Below are positions 1-7,544 of a stretch of 64,000 nucleotides of DNA, one piece after another. How positions within the stretch are numbered: the stretch's first letter is position 1; each line of letters starts with the position of its first letter. Origin of the DNA: Streptomyces sp. NBC_00273 (lineage in GTDB: Bacteria > Actinomycetota > Actinomycetes > Streptomycetales > Streptomycetaceae); assembly GCF_036178145.1 (NCBI RefSeq), contig NZ_CP108067.1, positions 2,232,001 to 2,296,000 of the forward strand, read 5' to 3'. Made by a program: the position numbers and the translations under genes. The notes under the pieces were generated by a model. It made no database searches. It saw nothing but the letters and a program-made list of their open reading frames with translations, and was not told the DNA's origin.

Positions 1-800
1 GCGGAGGGGTCGGTCAGGATGCGGAAGACGGCCTTCTTCGACTTGGCCTTGGTGCCCCAGTAGTTGTCGAAGCGCTCCAGCTCGATCGACTGGCCCTTGT
101 TCCACGTGCCGAGCTTGAAGGGGCCGCTGCAGCCGAGGCCGCCCGTGGTGCCGTAGTCCTTGCCGGCCGCCTCGACGGCGGCCTTGGAGGCGACCACTCC
201 GGCGGCGGTGGCCATGTACTGGGGGAACTGCGAGTCGGGCTTGTTGAGCTTGACGGTGACCTGCAGCGGGCCGCTCTTGGTGACCGAGGCGACGTTCTGG
301 AAGACCTGGGCCCAGGCGGCGGCGTTGTCGGGGTCCGTCTGGCGGCCGAGGCTGAAGACCACGTCGTCGGCGGTCATCTCCTTGCCGTCGTGGAAGCGGA
401 CGCCGGGGCGCAGGTCGTAGACCCAGGTGGTGGGGTCCGGGTTGGACGCCTTCTGGGCGAGACCGGGCTCCGTGGTGAGGCCCGGGGTCCAGCGCATCAG
501 GCTCTCGCACACGTTGGACAGCACGGTGTTCTGCGGGTAGTCGAAGGCCACCGTGTAGTCGAGGGTGGGCGGTTCGGCGTAGACGGCCCAGGTGAAGGAG
601 TCGATCTCGCCGCGGGCCTCGGGCGTGGAGGCCGACAGCTTGACGTCCGTGACACCGCCGGCGTTCTCCTTCGGCGGGCCGGAGCAGGCCGCGAGCAGGG
701 AGACGGACGTCAGGGCGGCGGTGGCGGCCGCGGCAACGGGGCTGAGCCGGCCGCGCCGGCCGCGGAGGCGTCTGCCGGTGCGGGGCGGGGTGGTGGTCAT
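1..800 (-). CDS. ABC transporter solute-binding lipoprotein, family 5 (peptide/nickel type), partial
   Basis: The gene starts at ATG 800 and runs off the left edge, so only about 266 residues are visible. It encodes an Arg-rich N-terminus and a hydrophobic stretch ending in a lipobox (SLLAAC), so it should be a membrane-anchored lipoprotein outside the cell. The mature part carries hallmarks of the SBP_bac_5 family: an AEPPTLDYTVAFDY segment and RPGVRFHDGKEMTADDVVFSL. This family captures peptides, nickel or small cationic compounds for ABC importers. It lies 87 bp downstream of aguA1 on the same strand, so the two are probably cotranscribed. The substrate may be agmatine-related (inference). 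Permease and ATPase genes would be outside the window. Confidence 0.85.
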   Translation of the reverse strand, partial: MTTTPPRTGRRLRGRRGRLSPVAAAATAALTSVSLLAACSGPPKENAGGVTDVKLSASTPEARGEIDSFTWAVYAEPPTLDYTVAFDYPQNTVLSNVCESLMRWTPGLTTEPGLAQKASNPDPTTWVYDLRPGVRFHDGKEMTADDVVFSLGRQTDPDNAAAWAQVFQNVASVTKSGPLQVTVKLNKPDSQFPQYMATAAGVVASKAAVEAAGKDYGTTGGLGCSGPFKLGTWNKGQSIELERFDNYWGTKAKSKKAVFRILTDPS

Positions 801-887
801 CGTCGCGCTCTCTATTCCGTGAGGGTTGCGGGGGGAGGAGCGGGCGGACCGCCGGAGCGGTCCGCCGGGAGCGGCCGGTTTCCCGGG

Positions 888-1901
888 TCAGGCGGTGGTC
901 CGCACTGCGGGGATCTGCTGGGTGATGCAGTGGACTCCGCCGCCGCCGAACGCGATGGCGAGCGCCCGTACCCCGACGACCTTGCGGCCCGGGTAGGCCG
1001 TGGCGATCACGGCGAGGGCTTCCTCGTCCTGGGGCACGCCGGCCACCGGGACGACTACGCCGCCGTTGGCCACGTAGTAGTTGAGGTACGACACCTCGAT
1101 CTCGCCGTCGGCCAGGTCGGCGAAGGCGGTCTGCGGCACCTCGATGATCTCCAGGCGGCGGCCGCGGGCGTCGGTGGTGGCCTCGAGCACGGCGCGGTTG
1201 GCGCGCATGCGGGCGTGGTCCGGGTGGTCCGGGTCGGACGGCAGGGAGATGACGACCGTGCCCGGGGCGGCGAAGGCGCAGACGCCGTCGACGTGACCGT
1301 CGGTCTCGGTGTCGAGCAGGCCGCCGTACGGGAGCCAGATGACCTTGGTGACGCCGAGCCGGGCCTTGAGCTCGGCCTCGATCTGGTCGCGGGTCATGCC
1401 GGGGTTGCGGTTCGGGTGCAGGAGGCACTGCTCGGTGGTGATCAGGGTGCCCTCGCCGTCGACGGTGACGGCCCCGCCCTCGAGGATCATGCCGGAGGGG
1501 ATCCGGTCGACCCCGAGGTGGTCCAGCAGCAGGCCGCTGATCCGGTCGTCGGCGTCGAACGGGTGGTGCTTGCGGCCCCAGGCGTTGAAGCGGAAGTCCA
1601 CTCCGGCTCGGTTGCCGTTGCCGTCGAGGACGAAGAGGGGGGCGGAGTCGCGGAACCAGGAGTCGTCGAGCGGCAGCTCGATGACGGTGACGCCGTCGCC
1701 ACACAGGGTACGGGCGTCCTCTCCGAAACCGGGCGGGGCCACCATCGTCACGGGCTCGAACGCGGCGATGGCGCGGGCGACGTTCGCGTACTCCTCCTTC
1801 ACGTCGGTGAGCACGCTGCCCCACAGCTCCTCGCGGGTGGGCCAGGCCATCAGACAGCCGTCGTGCTGGGACCACTCGGCGGGCATACGGAATTCGGTCA
1901 T
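888..1901 (-). CDS. aguA: Agmatine deiminase, cytoplasmic paralogue
   Basis: A 337-residue agmatine deiminase of the PAD-like guanidino-group-modifying superfamily, expected to convert agmatine to N-carbamoylputrescine plus ammonia. It has the WFRDSAP aspartate motif, ILEGG, the DGHVDG histidine motif and the C-terminal GGGGVHC with the nucleophilic cysteine. There is no signal peptide. The chosen start gives MTEFRMPAEWSQHDGCLMAWP; an ATG four codons upstream (1913) is also possible. The longer open frame further upstream only reads through the operator and urease relic. Two related genes with export signals lie at 3627-4796 and 7545-8702. An operator/-35 element sits about 40 bp upstream at 1939-1958. 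Confidence 0.9.
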   Translation of the reverse strand: MTEFRMPAEWSQHDGCLMAWPTREELWGSVLTDVKEEYANVARAIAAFEPVTMVAPPGFGEDARTLCGDGVTVIELPLDDSWFRDSAPLFVLDGNGNRAGVDFRFNAWGRKHHPFDADDRISGLLLDHLGVDRIPSGMILEGGAVTVDGEGTLITTEQCLLHPNRNPGMTRDQIEAELKARLGVTKVIWLPYGGLLDTETDGHVDGVCAFAAPGTVVISLPSDPDHPDHARMRANRAVLEATTDARGRRLEIIEVPQTAFADLADGEIEVSYLNYYVANGGVVVPVAGVPQDEEALAVIATAYPGRKVVGVRALAIAFGGGGVHCITQQIPAVRTTA

Positions 1902-1938
1902 CAGATGTCTCATTTCTTGCGTGGGTGGAGTCTTCCAC

Positions 1939-1958
1939 TCGACTGAAAATTCAGTCAA
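1939..1958 (-). promoter_or_regulatory. TetR-type operator overlapping the aguA1 promoter
   Basis: The 20-mer has inverted repeat GACTGAA-AA-TTCAGTC and is one of five related copies in the first 7.4 kb. Read toward aguA1, its outer half supplies a TTGACT -35 box, and a weak AAGACT -10 lies 18 bp further. Binding here would block RNA polymerase. Confidence 0.75.
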
Positions 1959-2008
1959 GAGCGAGGGGGTGGGGCAGGGCGGGAGCGCGGGAGGACTGGA
2001 GGAAGCGA

Positions 2009-2442
2009 CTAGAGGCAGGAGGGGCGGCTCGGGGAGGCATGCCGGGCCGGCCCGGAGGGACGGGGCTCGCCGTCGAGCGTCACGAGCCCGGTCCGGGCGT
2101 TCACGTCGACATCGCCCGGGCGAGCGTTGCCGACCACGCCCTTCGACCCGATGCCGCACGTACCGCGTACGCCGACCGGCGGCACGGGGCGGCCGGGACC
2201 CCGTAGACCGGGGAGCCGGACTTCAGCACCAGCTGCGGCAGGCCCGCGAAGCCGATCGCGATCCGGTCTCCGCCGACGGGGACCGGGCCGACCTCGACGG
2301 TGACACCGGAGCTCACCGTGTCCGCGGGCGGCGCGGTCGCCTCGGGGACGTCGAGCCGCAGGCCCCGGGCGCGCCGGGCGCGGGCCGGTGCGGCGGCGGT
2401 GAGGGGCGACAGCCGGTCACGTCCGGCGGGGATCAGGGACAT
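2009..2442 (-). pseudogene. Relic of a urease operon (ureA-ureB-ureC fused by deletions)
   Basis: On the minus strand a frame beginning at ATG 2442 opens like a urease gamma subunit (RARRARGLRLDVPEATA, then ADTV). It passes directly into a urease beta-like piece (GVTVEVGPVPVGG then GFAGL) and then into a urease alpha-like piece (PQLVLKSGSPVYGV). After a frame change it continues with the alpha C-terminal pattern VRGTCGIGSKGVVGNARPGD and VDVNARTGLVTLDGEP, ending at TAG 2009-2011. The nickel ligands and active site of alpha are gone. This is best explained as three subunit genes collapsed by internal deletions. It is preceded by a good RBS and, at 2737-2756, by an intact copy of the aguA-type operator, so the ancestral urease probably belonged to the same regulon. 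Confidence 0.7.
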
Positions 2443-2498
2443 GAGGCCCCCCGGCCGTCCCGCCCGGCGGCAGGGCCGATCGAAACGCTCATGGTCAT
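2433..2498 (-). CDS. Possible 21-residue leader or gene remnant upstream of the urease relic
   Basis: A very strong ribosome binding site (GGAGGAAGGA) precedes ATG 2498 and a 21-codon frame beginning MTMSVSIGPAAG. Its TGA overlaps the first codons of the urease relic. It may be the truncated start of a lost gene or a translational leader. No family is recognised. The rest of 2499-2736 holds no supportable gene. Confidence 0.3.
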   Translation of the reverse strand: MTMSVSIGPAAGRDGRGASCP

Positions 2499-2736
2499 TC
2501 CTTCCTCCGGAAGGCGGGCGAGGGTACGGCCGGAGCCGGGGGCATCGCCGTCCGGACGCGTGGTGCGCGAGGCGGCGACCGAGGGCCGGCGGCGCGCCGG
2601 GGACGCCTCAAGGGGTACGTCGAGGGGTACGTCGGGGAGTGCGGGCCGGGCGCGGGCCGTGAGGTGACACGGGTCGGTCGGCGGTCCGGTGGGGCGGGAG
2701 ATTCGGTCCGCCCTGCTCGGAATCCTCACTCTGGCA

Positions 2737-2756
2737 TTGACTGAAAATTCAGTCAA
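2737..2756 (-). promoter_or_regulatory. TetR-type operator/promoter upstream of the urease relic
   Basis: TTGACTGAAAATTCAGTCAA is a perfect 9-bp inverted repeat around a central AA, the best copy in the set. Read leftwards, TTGACT is followed 17 bp later by CAGAGT, the same promoter geometry as at aguA2. The site has outlived the gene it served. Confidence 0.75.
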
Positions 2757-2922
2757 GAGGCTGAACGGGCCCGGGTCCGCAAGGACACTCGGAAGTCGAG
2801 TAGGGGACGAGTGGGCGTCGCACGGGGTCGGGCACAGGACCTGTGTGAGGCGCACGCGGGCGCCAGGGCCGGGGCAGTGCTCGGGCAAGGCCGGGGCGTG
2901 GAACGGCCCCGACCGGCGGACG

Positions 2923-3504
2923 TCAGCGCTGCCCGAGCCCCGAAAGTTCGGCGTCGATGGCGCCCCGCATCAGCTCACGGGCGTGGTCGATCTTGATGCC
3001 GCCGCTCAGCCAGCGCATGCTCAGCCCCTCCAGCAGGGCGGTGAGCCGCTCGGCGGCCCCGGCCAGCGCGGAGGCCGGCACCATCGGCTGGACCTGACCC
3101 AGTAGCGCGGCCACCTCCTGGACCCACACCAGGGTGGCCCGCGCCAGGTCCTCGCGCAGGACCTCGTCGAAGACGGCGCTCGCCCGCAGTTCGCCCCAGG
3201 CCGAGCTGTTCTCCCGCACCTCCACGGTGTCCTGGAGCTCCAGCAGGAGGGTCTCCTCCAGCTCTTCGCGCGGGGTCAGCGGCGGGTCGTCCGGATCGCG
3301 GTCGGTGGTGTAGCGCTCGGCGCGGTCGTTGATGAACTCCAGCGTCTGGCGCAGGACGCCCGTACGGTCCTTGAAGTGGTAGTAGATCAGGGCGGTGGAG
3401 ACGCCGGCCTCGGCCGCGAGTTCCTCCACGCGCAGCCCGCGCACACCGCGGCGGGCGATCACCCTGGCGGCGGCTTCGAGGATCTGAGTACTACGAGACG
3501 ACAT
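2923..3504 (-). CDS. TetR-family regulator (TetR1), probable repressor of the agmatine regulon
   Basis: A 193-residue TetR protein. The N-terminal HTH region (about residues 7-55) reads ILEAAARVIARRGVRGLRV, then LAAEAGVSTALIYYHFKDRTG. It is almost superimposable on TetR2 at 6758-7354, and the similarity continues in the ligand domain (VRENSSAWGELRA; LLEGLSMRWLSGG; ARELMRGAI), so the two are recent paralogues. The start is ATG 3504. It follows aguA2 on the same strand after 122 bp with no operator between them, so it may be cotranscribed with aguA2. The ligand is unknown; agmatine or a downstream product is the obvious guess. Confidence 0.85.
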   Translation of the reverse strand: MSSRSTQILEAAARVIARRGVRGLRVEELAAEAGVSTALIYYHFKDRTGVLRQTLEFINDRAERYTTDRDPDDPPLTPREELEETLLLELQDTVEVRENSSAWGELRASAVFDEVLREDLARATLVWVQEVAALLGQVQPMVPASALAGAAERLTALLEGLSMRWLSGGIKIDHARELMRGAIDAELSGLGQR

Positions 3505-3626
3505 GCTCCGCACCTTACCGGGATGATCGGGTGCGTACGTACGCGGCCCATCACCAGGAGTGCCGGACGGCGCGCGGGCCGCCCCGGCCGGCGGGACCGT
3601 CCGTGCCGGCCGGGGCGGCCCGGCCA

Positions 3627-4796
3627 TCAGACGGCCGGCGGCACGGCCGGGTGGGACTGGGTGGCGCAGTGGATCCCGCCGCCACCGGAGGCGATGCCGT
3701 CGATCCGGAGCTGCTCGACGCGGTAACCCGGGTAGGCGGCCTGGAGGATGGCGTAGGCGACGCCGTCGGCATAGCCGTCACCGAACCGCGGCGCGATCAC
3801 CGCACCGTTCGCCGTGTAGTAGTTGGTGTAGCTGGACAGGAACTCGTCGCCCCGGCCGGTGATCTCGCGCCGGTCCGGGCCGGGCAGCTCGGTGATGGAC
3901 AGGCGGCGGCCCCGGGCGTCGGTGGCGCTCTGCAGGGCCCGCTTGGTCTCCTCGTAGACGGCCACCCACTTCTTGTCCGCGACGGGGCCGGGCTTGTCGA
4001 GGATGACGCGGCCGGGAGCGACGAAGCGGGCCAGACAGTCGATGTGGCAGTCGGTGATGTCCTCGCCGGCGAGGCCCGGCACCCAGATCACCTTGTCGAT
4101 GCCGAGCGCCGTCTTCATGGCCTGCTCGACCTGGGCCTGGCCCATGCCCGGATTCCGGTTGGCGTTCACCATCGAACTGACCGTGGCCAGCAGGGTGCCT
4201 TCGCCGTCGGTCTCCAGCGAGCCGCCCTCGCCGACGAAGCCGGCCCTGATCCGGTTCACCTCGTACTCGGCGAGGAGCGTGCGGGCCGCCGCCGCGTCGT
4301 TGGCGAAGGGCTGCGCGTACTTCGTGCTGGCCTTGCCCCAGCCGTTGAAGTTGGTGTCCACGCCAGCGACGGCGCCCGGGGCGACGACGAAGGTGGGGCC
4401 GAAGTCCCGGATCCAGAGGTCGTCGTTGGGGATGTCGACGACCTGGATGCCGTAGTAGGCGCCCAGTCCGCACTGGTAGCGGGCCTCGGCGACCTGGCCG
4501 GGACGGGCCAGCACCACCACCGGCTCGTAGCGCGAGATCGCATGGGCCACCTCGGCGATGTCCCTGCGTACCGCCGCGAGGCCGCTGCCCCACACCGAGG
4601 AGAGGGCCGGCCAGGCCATGTACGTCCGTACGTGCCGGTCGGTCTCGGCGGGCATGCGGAGCGTGGCGGTGCCGTTCTGGGCGGCCGAGGCCGTCTGCAC
4701 CAGCGAGGGAAGGCTGGAGCCGAGGGCCGCCAGCGGCACCGCCGCCGCGCCGAACTGGAGCACTCGGCGGCGAGAGGTACGGGGGTTCATATCCAT
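3627..4796 (-). CDS. aguA: Agmatine deiminase with Tat signal, secreted paralogue
   Basis: A 389-residue agmatine deiminase with an N-terminal twin-arginine signal (SRRRVLQFG, then an alanine-rich hydrophobic segment and a likely ASA-AQ cleavage site near residue 39). Catalytic motifs are intact: WIRDFGP, GEGG, DITDCHID and GGGGIHC. Export of a folded enzyme by Tat would place deimination outside the membrane, which is unusual because characterised agmatine deiminases are mostly cytoplasmic (known family behaviour). The start at ATG 4796 is fixed by the signal peptide. An operator/promoter lies 46 bp upstream at 4842-4861. tetR1 follows on the same strand. Confidence 0.9.
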   Translation of the reverse strand: MDMNPRTSRRRVLQFGAAAVPLAALGSSLPSLVQTASAAQNGTATLRMPAETDRHVRTYMAWPALSSVWGSGLAAVRRDIAEVAHAISRYEPVVVLARPGQVAEARYQCGLGAYYGIQVVDIPNDDLWIRDFGPTFVVAPGAVAGVDTNFNGWGKASTKYAQPFANDAAAARTLLAEYEVNRIRAGFVGEGGSLETDGEGTLLATVSSMVNANRNPGMGQAQVEQAMKTALGIDKVIWVPGLAGEDITDCHIDCLARFVAPGRVILDKPGPVADKKWVAVYEETKRALQSATDARGRRLSITELPGPDRREITGRGDEFLSSYTNYYTANGAVIAPRFGDGYADGVAYAILQAAYPGYRVEQLRIDGIASGGGGIHCATQSHPAVPPAV

Positions 4797-4841
4797 GGTG
4801 ACTCCCTGATGAGGAGGGGCGGGATGGACGGCATCCTTGCC

Positions 4842-4861
4842 TTAACTGAAAATTCAGTCAA
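4842..4861 (-). promoter_or_regulatory. TetR-type operator overlapping the aguA2 promoter
   Basis: TTAACTGAAAATTCAGTCAA differs from the perfect palindrome at one base. Toward aguA2 it gives TTGACT, 17 bp, then AAGGAT, a good actinobacterial vegetative promoter with the operator covering the -35 and spacer. Confidence 0.75.
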
Positions 4862-4911
4862 CCTTTCCTGCGTGTCGACCTACCGCTCAGACCCGGTTCC
4901 GCTTCCGCGGA

Positions 4912-6642
4912 TCAGCTCTTGCGGAAGTGGTCGACGGCGATCGTCACGGACCCTGCGGAGGTCGCCTCGACGAGCCGTACGATCACGACTTCCCGCTGGT
5001 CAGGGCTTCGTACGCAGAAGGGGCGCTCCTTCGCGAGCGCCTTGAAGGGCAGGGTCGTCACGGGCCGGGTCTCGATGCCCCGCACACAGTCGTCCGGGGT
5101 CAGCTCTCCGCTTCCGTCGGCTACGAAGGCGTCGGACTCCTCGGAGAGCAGGAAGGCGTCGGATCCGCGTGCGAGGTACCAAGCGGCCGTCTCGACGGGA
5201 ACCACCTTTCCGGCGCGGAGGTCGAACTCGTAACCGGAATCCGGGGCGGTGAGCTCGGGCTGCGCGTATCCGGGCACGTACGCGGAGGCCGCCGGTCGGG
5301 GCGGGGCGGCGACGGGTTCCGCGGCGGGGGTGTCGCCCTCCTCCGGGGGGAAGCCGAACCAGTACGCGCCGCCTCCGCAGGCCAGCAGCGCAGCGGCGGC
5401 CAGGGCGACCGCGGGCAGCCGGTTCCGATCGCGCCGACGGTCACGGCGCGCAGGGGCCCCGGGGGCCGCCGGGGTCACGGGGACTGCCGGGGTCACGGGG
5501 GCCGCCGGGGTCACGGGGACTGCCGGGGCAGGGCTCGCGGCCGGGGCCGGAGCCGTGCTCGGGGCCGGAGCCGGGGCCGGGGCGTACGGCATGGTCCCGC
5601 CCGGGCCGGCGGCGGGGTACGCGGCCGCCGCCCTGGTCGCCTGGAGGTGCTCCGGTACGGGTCCGGGCCGGCCCGGCCGACCGGACCCCGCGGACGGGCC
5701 GGACCCCGCGGACCCCGCGGCCGGGGAGGCGTCCCCCCGGCCCCCGACCTCCTCCAGCACCGGCCGGGGCAGCCAGCCGTCGGTGAACTCCGGCCGCGGA
5801 CCCACGAGGGGGTGCGCATGGACGGCCGCGATCAGATCGGCGGTCGTGGGACGGTCCTGCGGGGACTTGGCCAGGCACCACGACAGCAGGTCGTGCAGCT
5901 CGCGCGGGATCCGGTCGAGGTCGGGGTGCTCGTGGACCACCCGGTACAGGGCGCCGGACTCCGGCCCGTTCCCGAAGGGCGGGACCCCGGCCGCCACGAA
6001 CCCGGCAAGTGCCCCGAGGGCGAACACGTCGGTCGCCGGCGTCACCGGGTGGCCCAGCGCCTGCTCCGGCGCCATGAAGGCGGCGGTGCCGATCCGCAGG
6101 CCCACGCCGGTCAGGGCGGCGGCGTCGGCGGCGCGCGCGATACCGAAGTCGATCACTCGCGGCCCGTCCCCCGCGATGAGCACGTTCGCCGGCTTGAGGT
6201 CCCGGTGGACGACGCCCACCCGGTGGATCTCCTGCAGGGCCTCGGCGATGCCGGCGACCAGCAGCAGCACCGTGCGCACCGGTAGCGGCCCGTGCCGCTG
6301 GACGACCTGGTGCAGCGAGGGGCCGGGCACGTACGCCGTGGCCAGCCACGGGGTGTGGTCGTCCTCGCCCGAGTCGACCACCTGCGCCGTGAAGAGGCCG
6401 TGGATCCGGCGGGCGCTCGCCACCTCCTGGGCGAAGCGCTCGCGGAACTCCGGGTCCGCGGCGAACTCCCGCCGGACGGCCTTCAGCGCGATGGGCCGGC
6501 CGCCCGGCGTGTACGCCAGGTAGACCACCCCCATGCCGCCGGAGCCGAGCCGGGCGTGGAGGCGGTAGCCACCGATCTCGTGGGGGTCGTCGGCGGACAG
6601 GGCCGTGAGGGCGGACTGTACGCCGGGAAGCTGAGCGAACAT
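4912..6642 (-). CDS. PknB-type membrane Ser/Thr protein kinase
   Basis: A 576-residue eukaryotic-type kinase. The kinase domain (about residues 22-275) has the glycine loop GSGGMGVVYLA, an AIALK-type lysine (PIALKAVRREF), catalytic HRDLKPANVL, DFGIAR and MAPEQALG. A Pro/Ala-rich linker with tandem PVTPAAPVTPAV repeats follows, then one transmembrane helix (about residues 425-447) and an extracellular C-terminal domain of about 130 residues of unknown fold. It sits between aguA2 and tetR2. Its upstream region contains the agmatine-type operator at 6692-6711, whose TTGACT/CACGAT pair points toward the kinase, suggesting regulon membership (inference). Confidence 0.9.
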   Translation of the reverse strand: MFAQLPGVQSALTALSADDPHEIGGYRLHARLGSGGMGVVYLAYTPGGRPIALKAVRREFAADPEFRERFAQEVASARRIHGLFTAQVVDSGEDDHTPWLATAYVPGPSLHQVVQRHGPLPVRTVLLLVAGIAEALQEIHRVGVVHRDLKPANVLIAGDGPRVIDFGIARAADAAALTGVGLRIGTAAFMAPEQALGHPVTPATDVFALGALAGFVAAGVPPFGNGPESGALYRVVHEHPDLDRIPRELHDLLSWCLAKSPQDRPTTADLIAAVHAHPLVGPRPEFTDGWLPRPVLEEVGGRGDASPAAGSAGSGPSAGSGRPGRPGPVPEHLQATRAAAAYPAAGPGGTMPYAPAPAPAPSTAPAPAASPAPAVPVTPAAPVTPAVPVTPAAPGAPARRDRRRDRNRLPAVALAAAALLACGGGAYWFGFPPEEGDTPAAEPVAAPPRPAASAYVPGYAQPELTAPDSGYEFDLRAGKVVPVETAAWYLARGSDAFLLSEESDAFVADGSGELTPDDCVRGIETRPVTTLPFKALAKERPFCVRSPDQREVVIVRLVEATSAGSVTIAVDHFRKS

Positions 6643-6691
6643 GCGGTGGCTCTTTCAACGATGCGGCAATGACCTGGGGCGCATCGTGCCG

Positions 6692-6711
6692 CTAACTAAA
6701 GTTTCAGTCAA
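6692..6711. promoter_or_regulatory. Degenerate TetR-type operator between the kinase and tetR2
   Basis: CTAACTAAAGTTTCAGTCAA keeps one perfect half-site (TTTCAGTCAA) and a diverged partner half. It lies midway between the divergent kinase and tetR2 genes. Toward the kinase it gives TTGACT, 17 bp, then CACGAT. Toward tetR2 the -35 is poor. Confidence 0.6.
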
Positions 6712-6757
6712 TGTGTGACAATGCGAGACGCACACCGCCAGAAGGGAGGATCGACCG

Positions 6758-7354
6758 GTGTCGGATCGAAGAAGGGCCATCCTGGAGGGCGCCGCCCGGG
6801 TCATCGCCAGGCGCGGGGTCCGCGGGCTGCGGGTGAGCGACCTGGCCGCCGAGGCCGGCGTGTCGACCGCCTTGATCTATTACCACTTCAAGGACCGGAC
6901 CGGCATCCTGCGGCACGCCCTGGCCTTCATCAGTGACCGGGCCGACCGCTACACGGGCGCCGCCGACGAGGTGGGCGCCCCACTCCCCGCGACGGACCCG
7001 CGCCGGCTCCTGGAGCGGATCCTGCTGCTCGAGTTCCAGGACCTGCCCGAAGTGCGCGAGAACAGTACGGCCTGGGGGGAGCTGCGGGCCCACACGATCT
7101 TCGACCCGGAACTGCGCGAGGAACTCACCGCGGCCGGCGCGGCCTGGGTGCAGGAGGTCTCCGACCTGCTGGCCGCCGCATGCCCGGCCGCGCCGGGTGC
7201 CGCCGTCGGCGCCGCCGCCGAGCGGCTGACCGCCCTTCTGGAGGGCCTGAGCAGCCGCTGGCTGAGCGGCCTCCTGCCCGTGGCGCACGCCCGCGACCTG
7301 ATGCGCGGGGCGATCGGAGTCGAGATCGGCCGACTCGGTTCCCTCACCACGTAA
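6758..7354 (+). CDS. TetR-family regulator (TetR2), paralogue of TetR1
   Basis: A 198-residue TetR protein starting at GTG 6758 after a strong GAAGGGAGGA RBS. The HTH (ILEGAARVIARRGVRGLRV; LAAEAGVSTALIYYHFKDR) matches TetR1 nearly residue for residue, and the C-terminal domain shares VRENSTAWGELRA, LLEGLSSRWLSG and ARDLMRGAI. Its stop at 7354 is one base before the operator in front of aguA3, and a further copy lies before its own start, so autoregulation plus control of aguA3 is likely. Nearly identical recognition helices suggest that both regulators read the same palindrome. Confidence 0.85.
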   Translation: MSDRRRAILEGAARVIARRGVRGLRVSDLAAEAGVSTALIYYHFKDRTGILRHALAFISDRADRYTGAADEVGAPLPATDPRRLLERILLLEFQDLPEVRENSTAWGELRAHTIFDPELREELTAAGAAWVQEVSDLLAAACPAAPGAAVGAAAERLTALLEGLSSRWLSGLLPVAHARDLMRGAIGVEIGRLGSLTT

Positions 7355-7355
7355 A

Positions 7356-7375
7356 TTGACTGAAATTCCAGTCAG
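7356..7375 (+). promoter_or_regulatory. TetR-type operator overlapping the aguA3 promoter
   Basis: TTGACTGAAATTCCAGTCAG has 9-bp arms with one mismatch. In the direction of aguA3, TTGACT is followed after 17 bp by AACAGT. The transcript would have an untranslated leader of roughly 150 nt before GTG 7545; no other gene is seen in 7376-7544. Confidence 0.7.
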
Positions 7376-7544
7376 TGCAACAGTGGACGACATCCGGCCG
7401 CACCACTTTCCCGTGCGTACCGGACGTTCTCGGTGCAAAGCGTGCACCCTTTGGATAGGGCCCGGCCCGCCGGTCTTGCCACGCCTCCCGTGCCCGCCCT
7501 GGCCGGACGCCTCTCGCTCCGCCAGCACACGATCGGAGTCCCCC

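Noticed and set aside
390..1946. 518-codon plus-strand frame opposite the solute-binding and aguA1 genes
   Set aside because: Gly/Val/Arg-rich antisense shadow typical of high-GC DNA; the minus-strand genes have clear family motifs.
2433..2888. 151-codon minus frame reading through the operator at 2737
   Set aside because: Its middle encodes the palindrome itself (LTEFSV); only the last 21 codons have a strong RBS and are listed separately.
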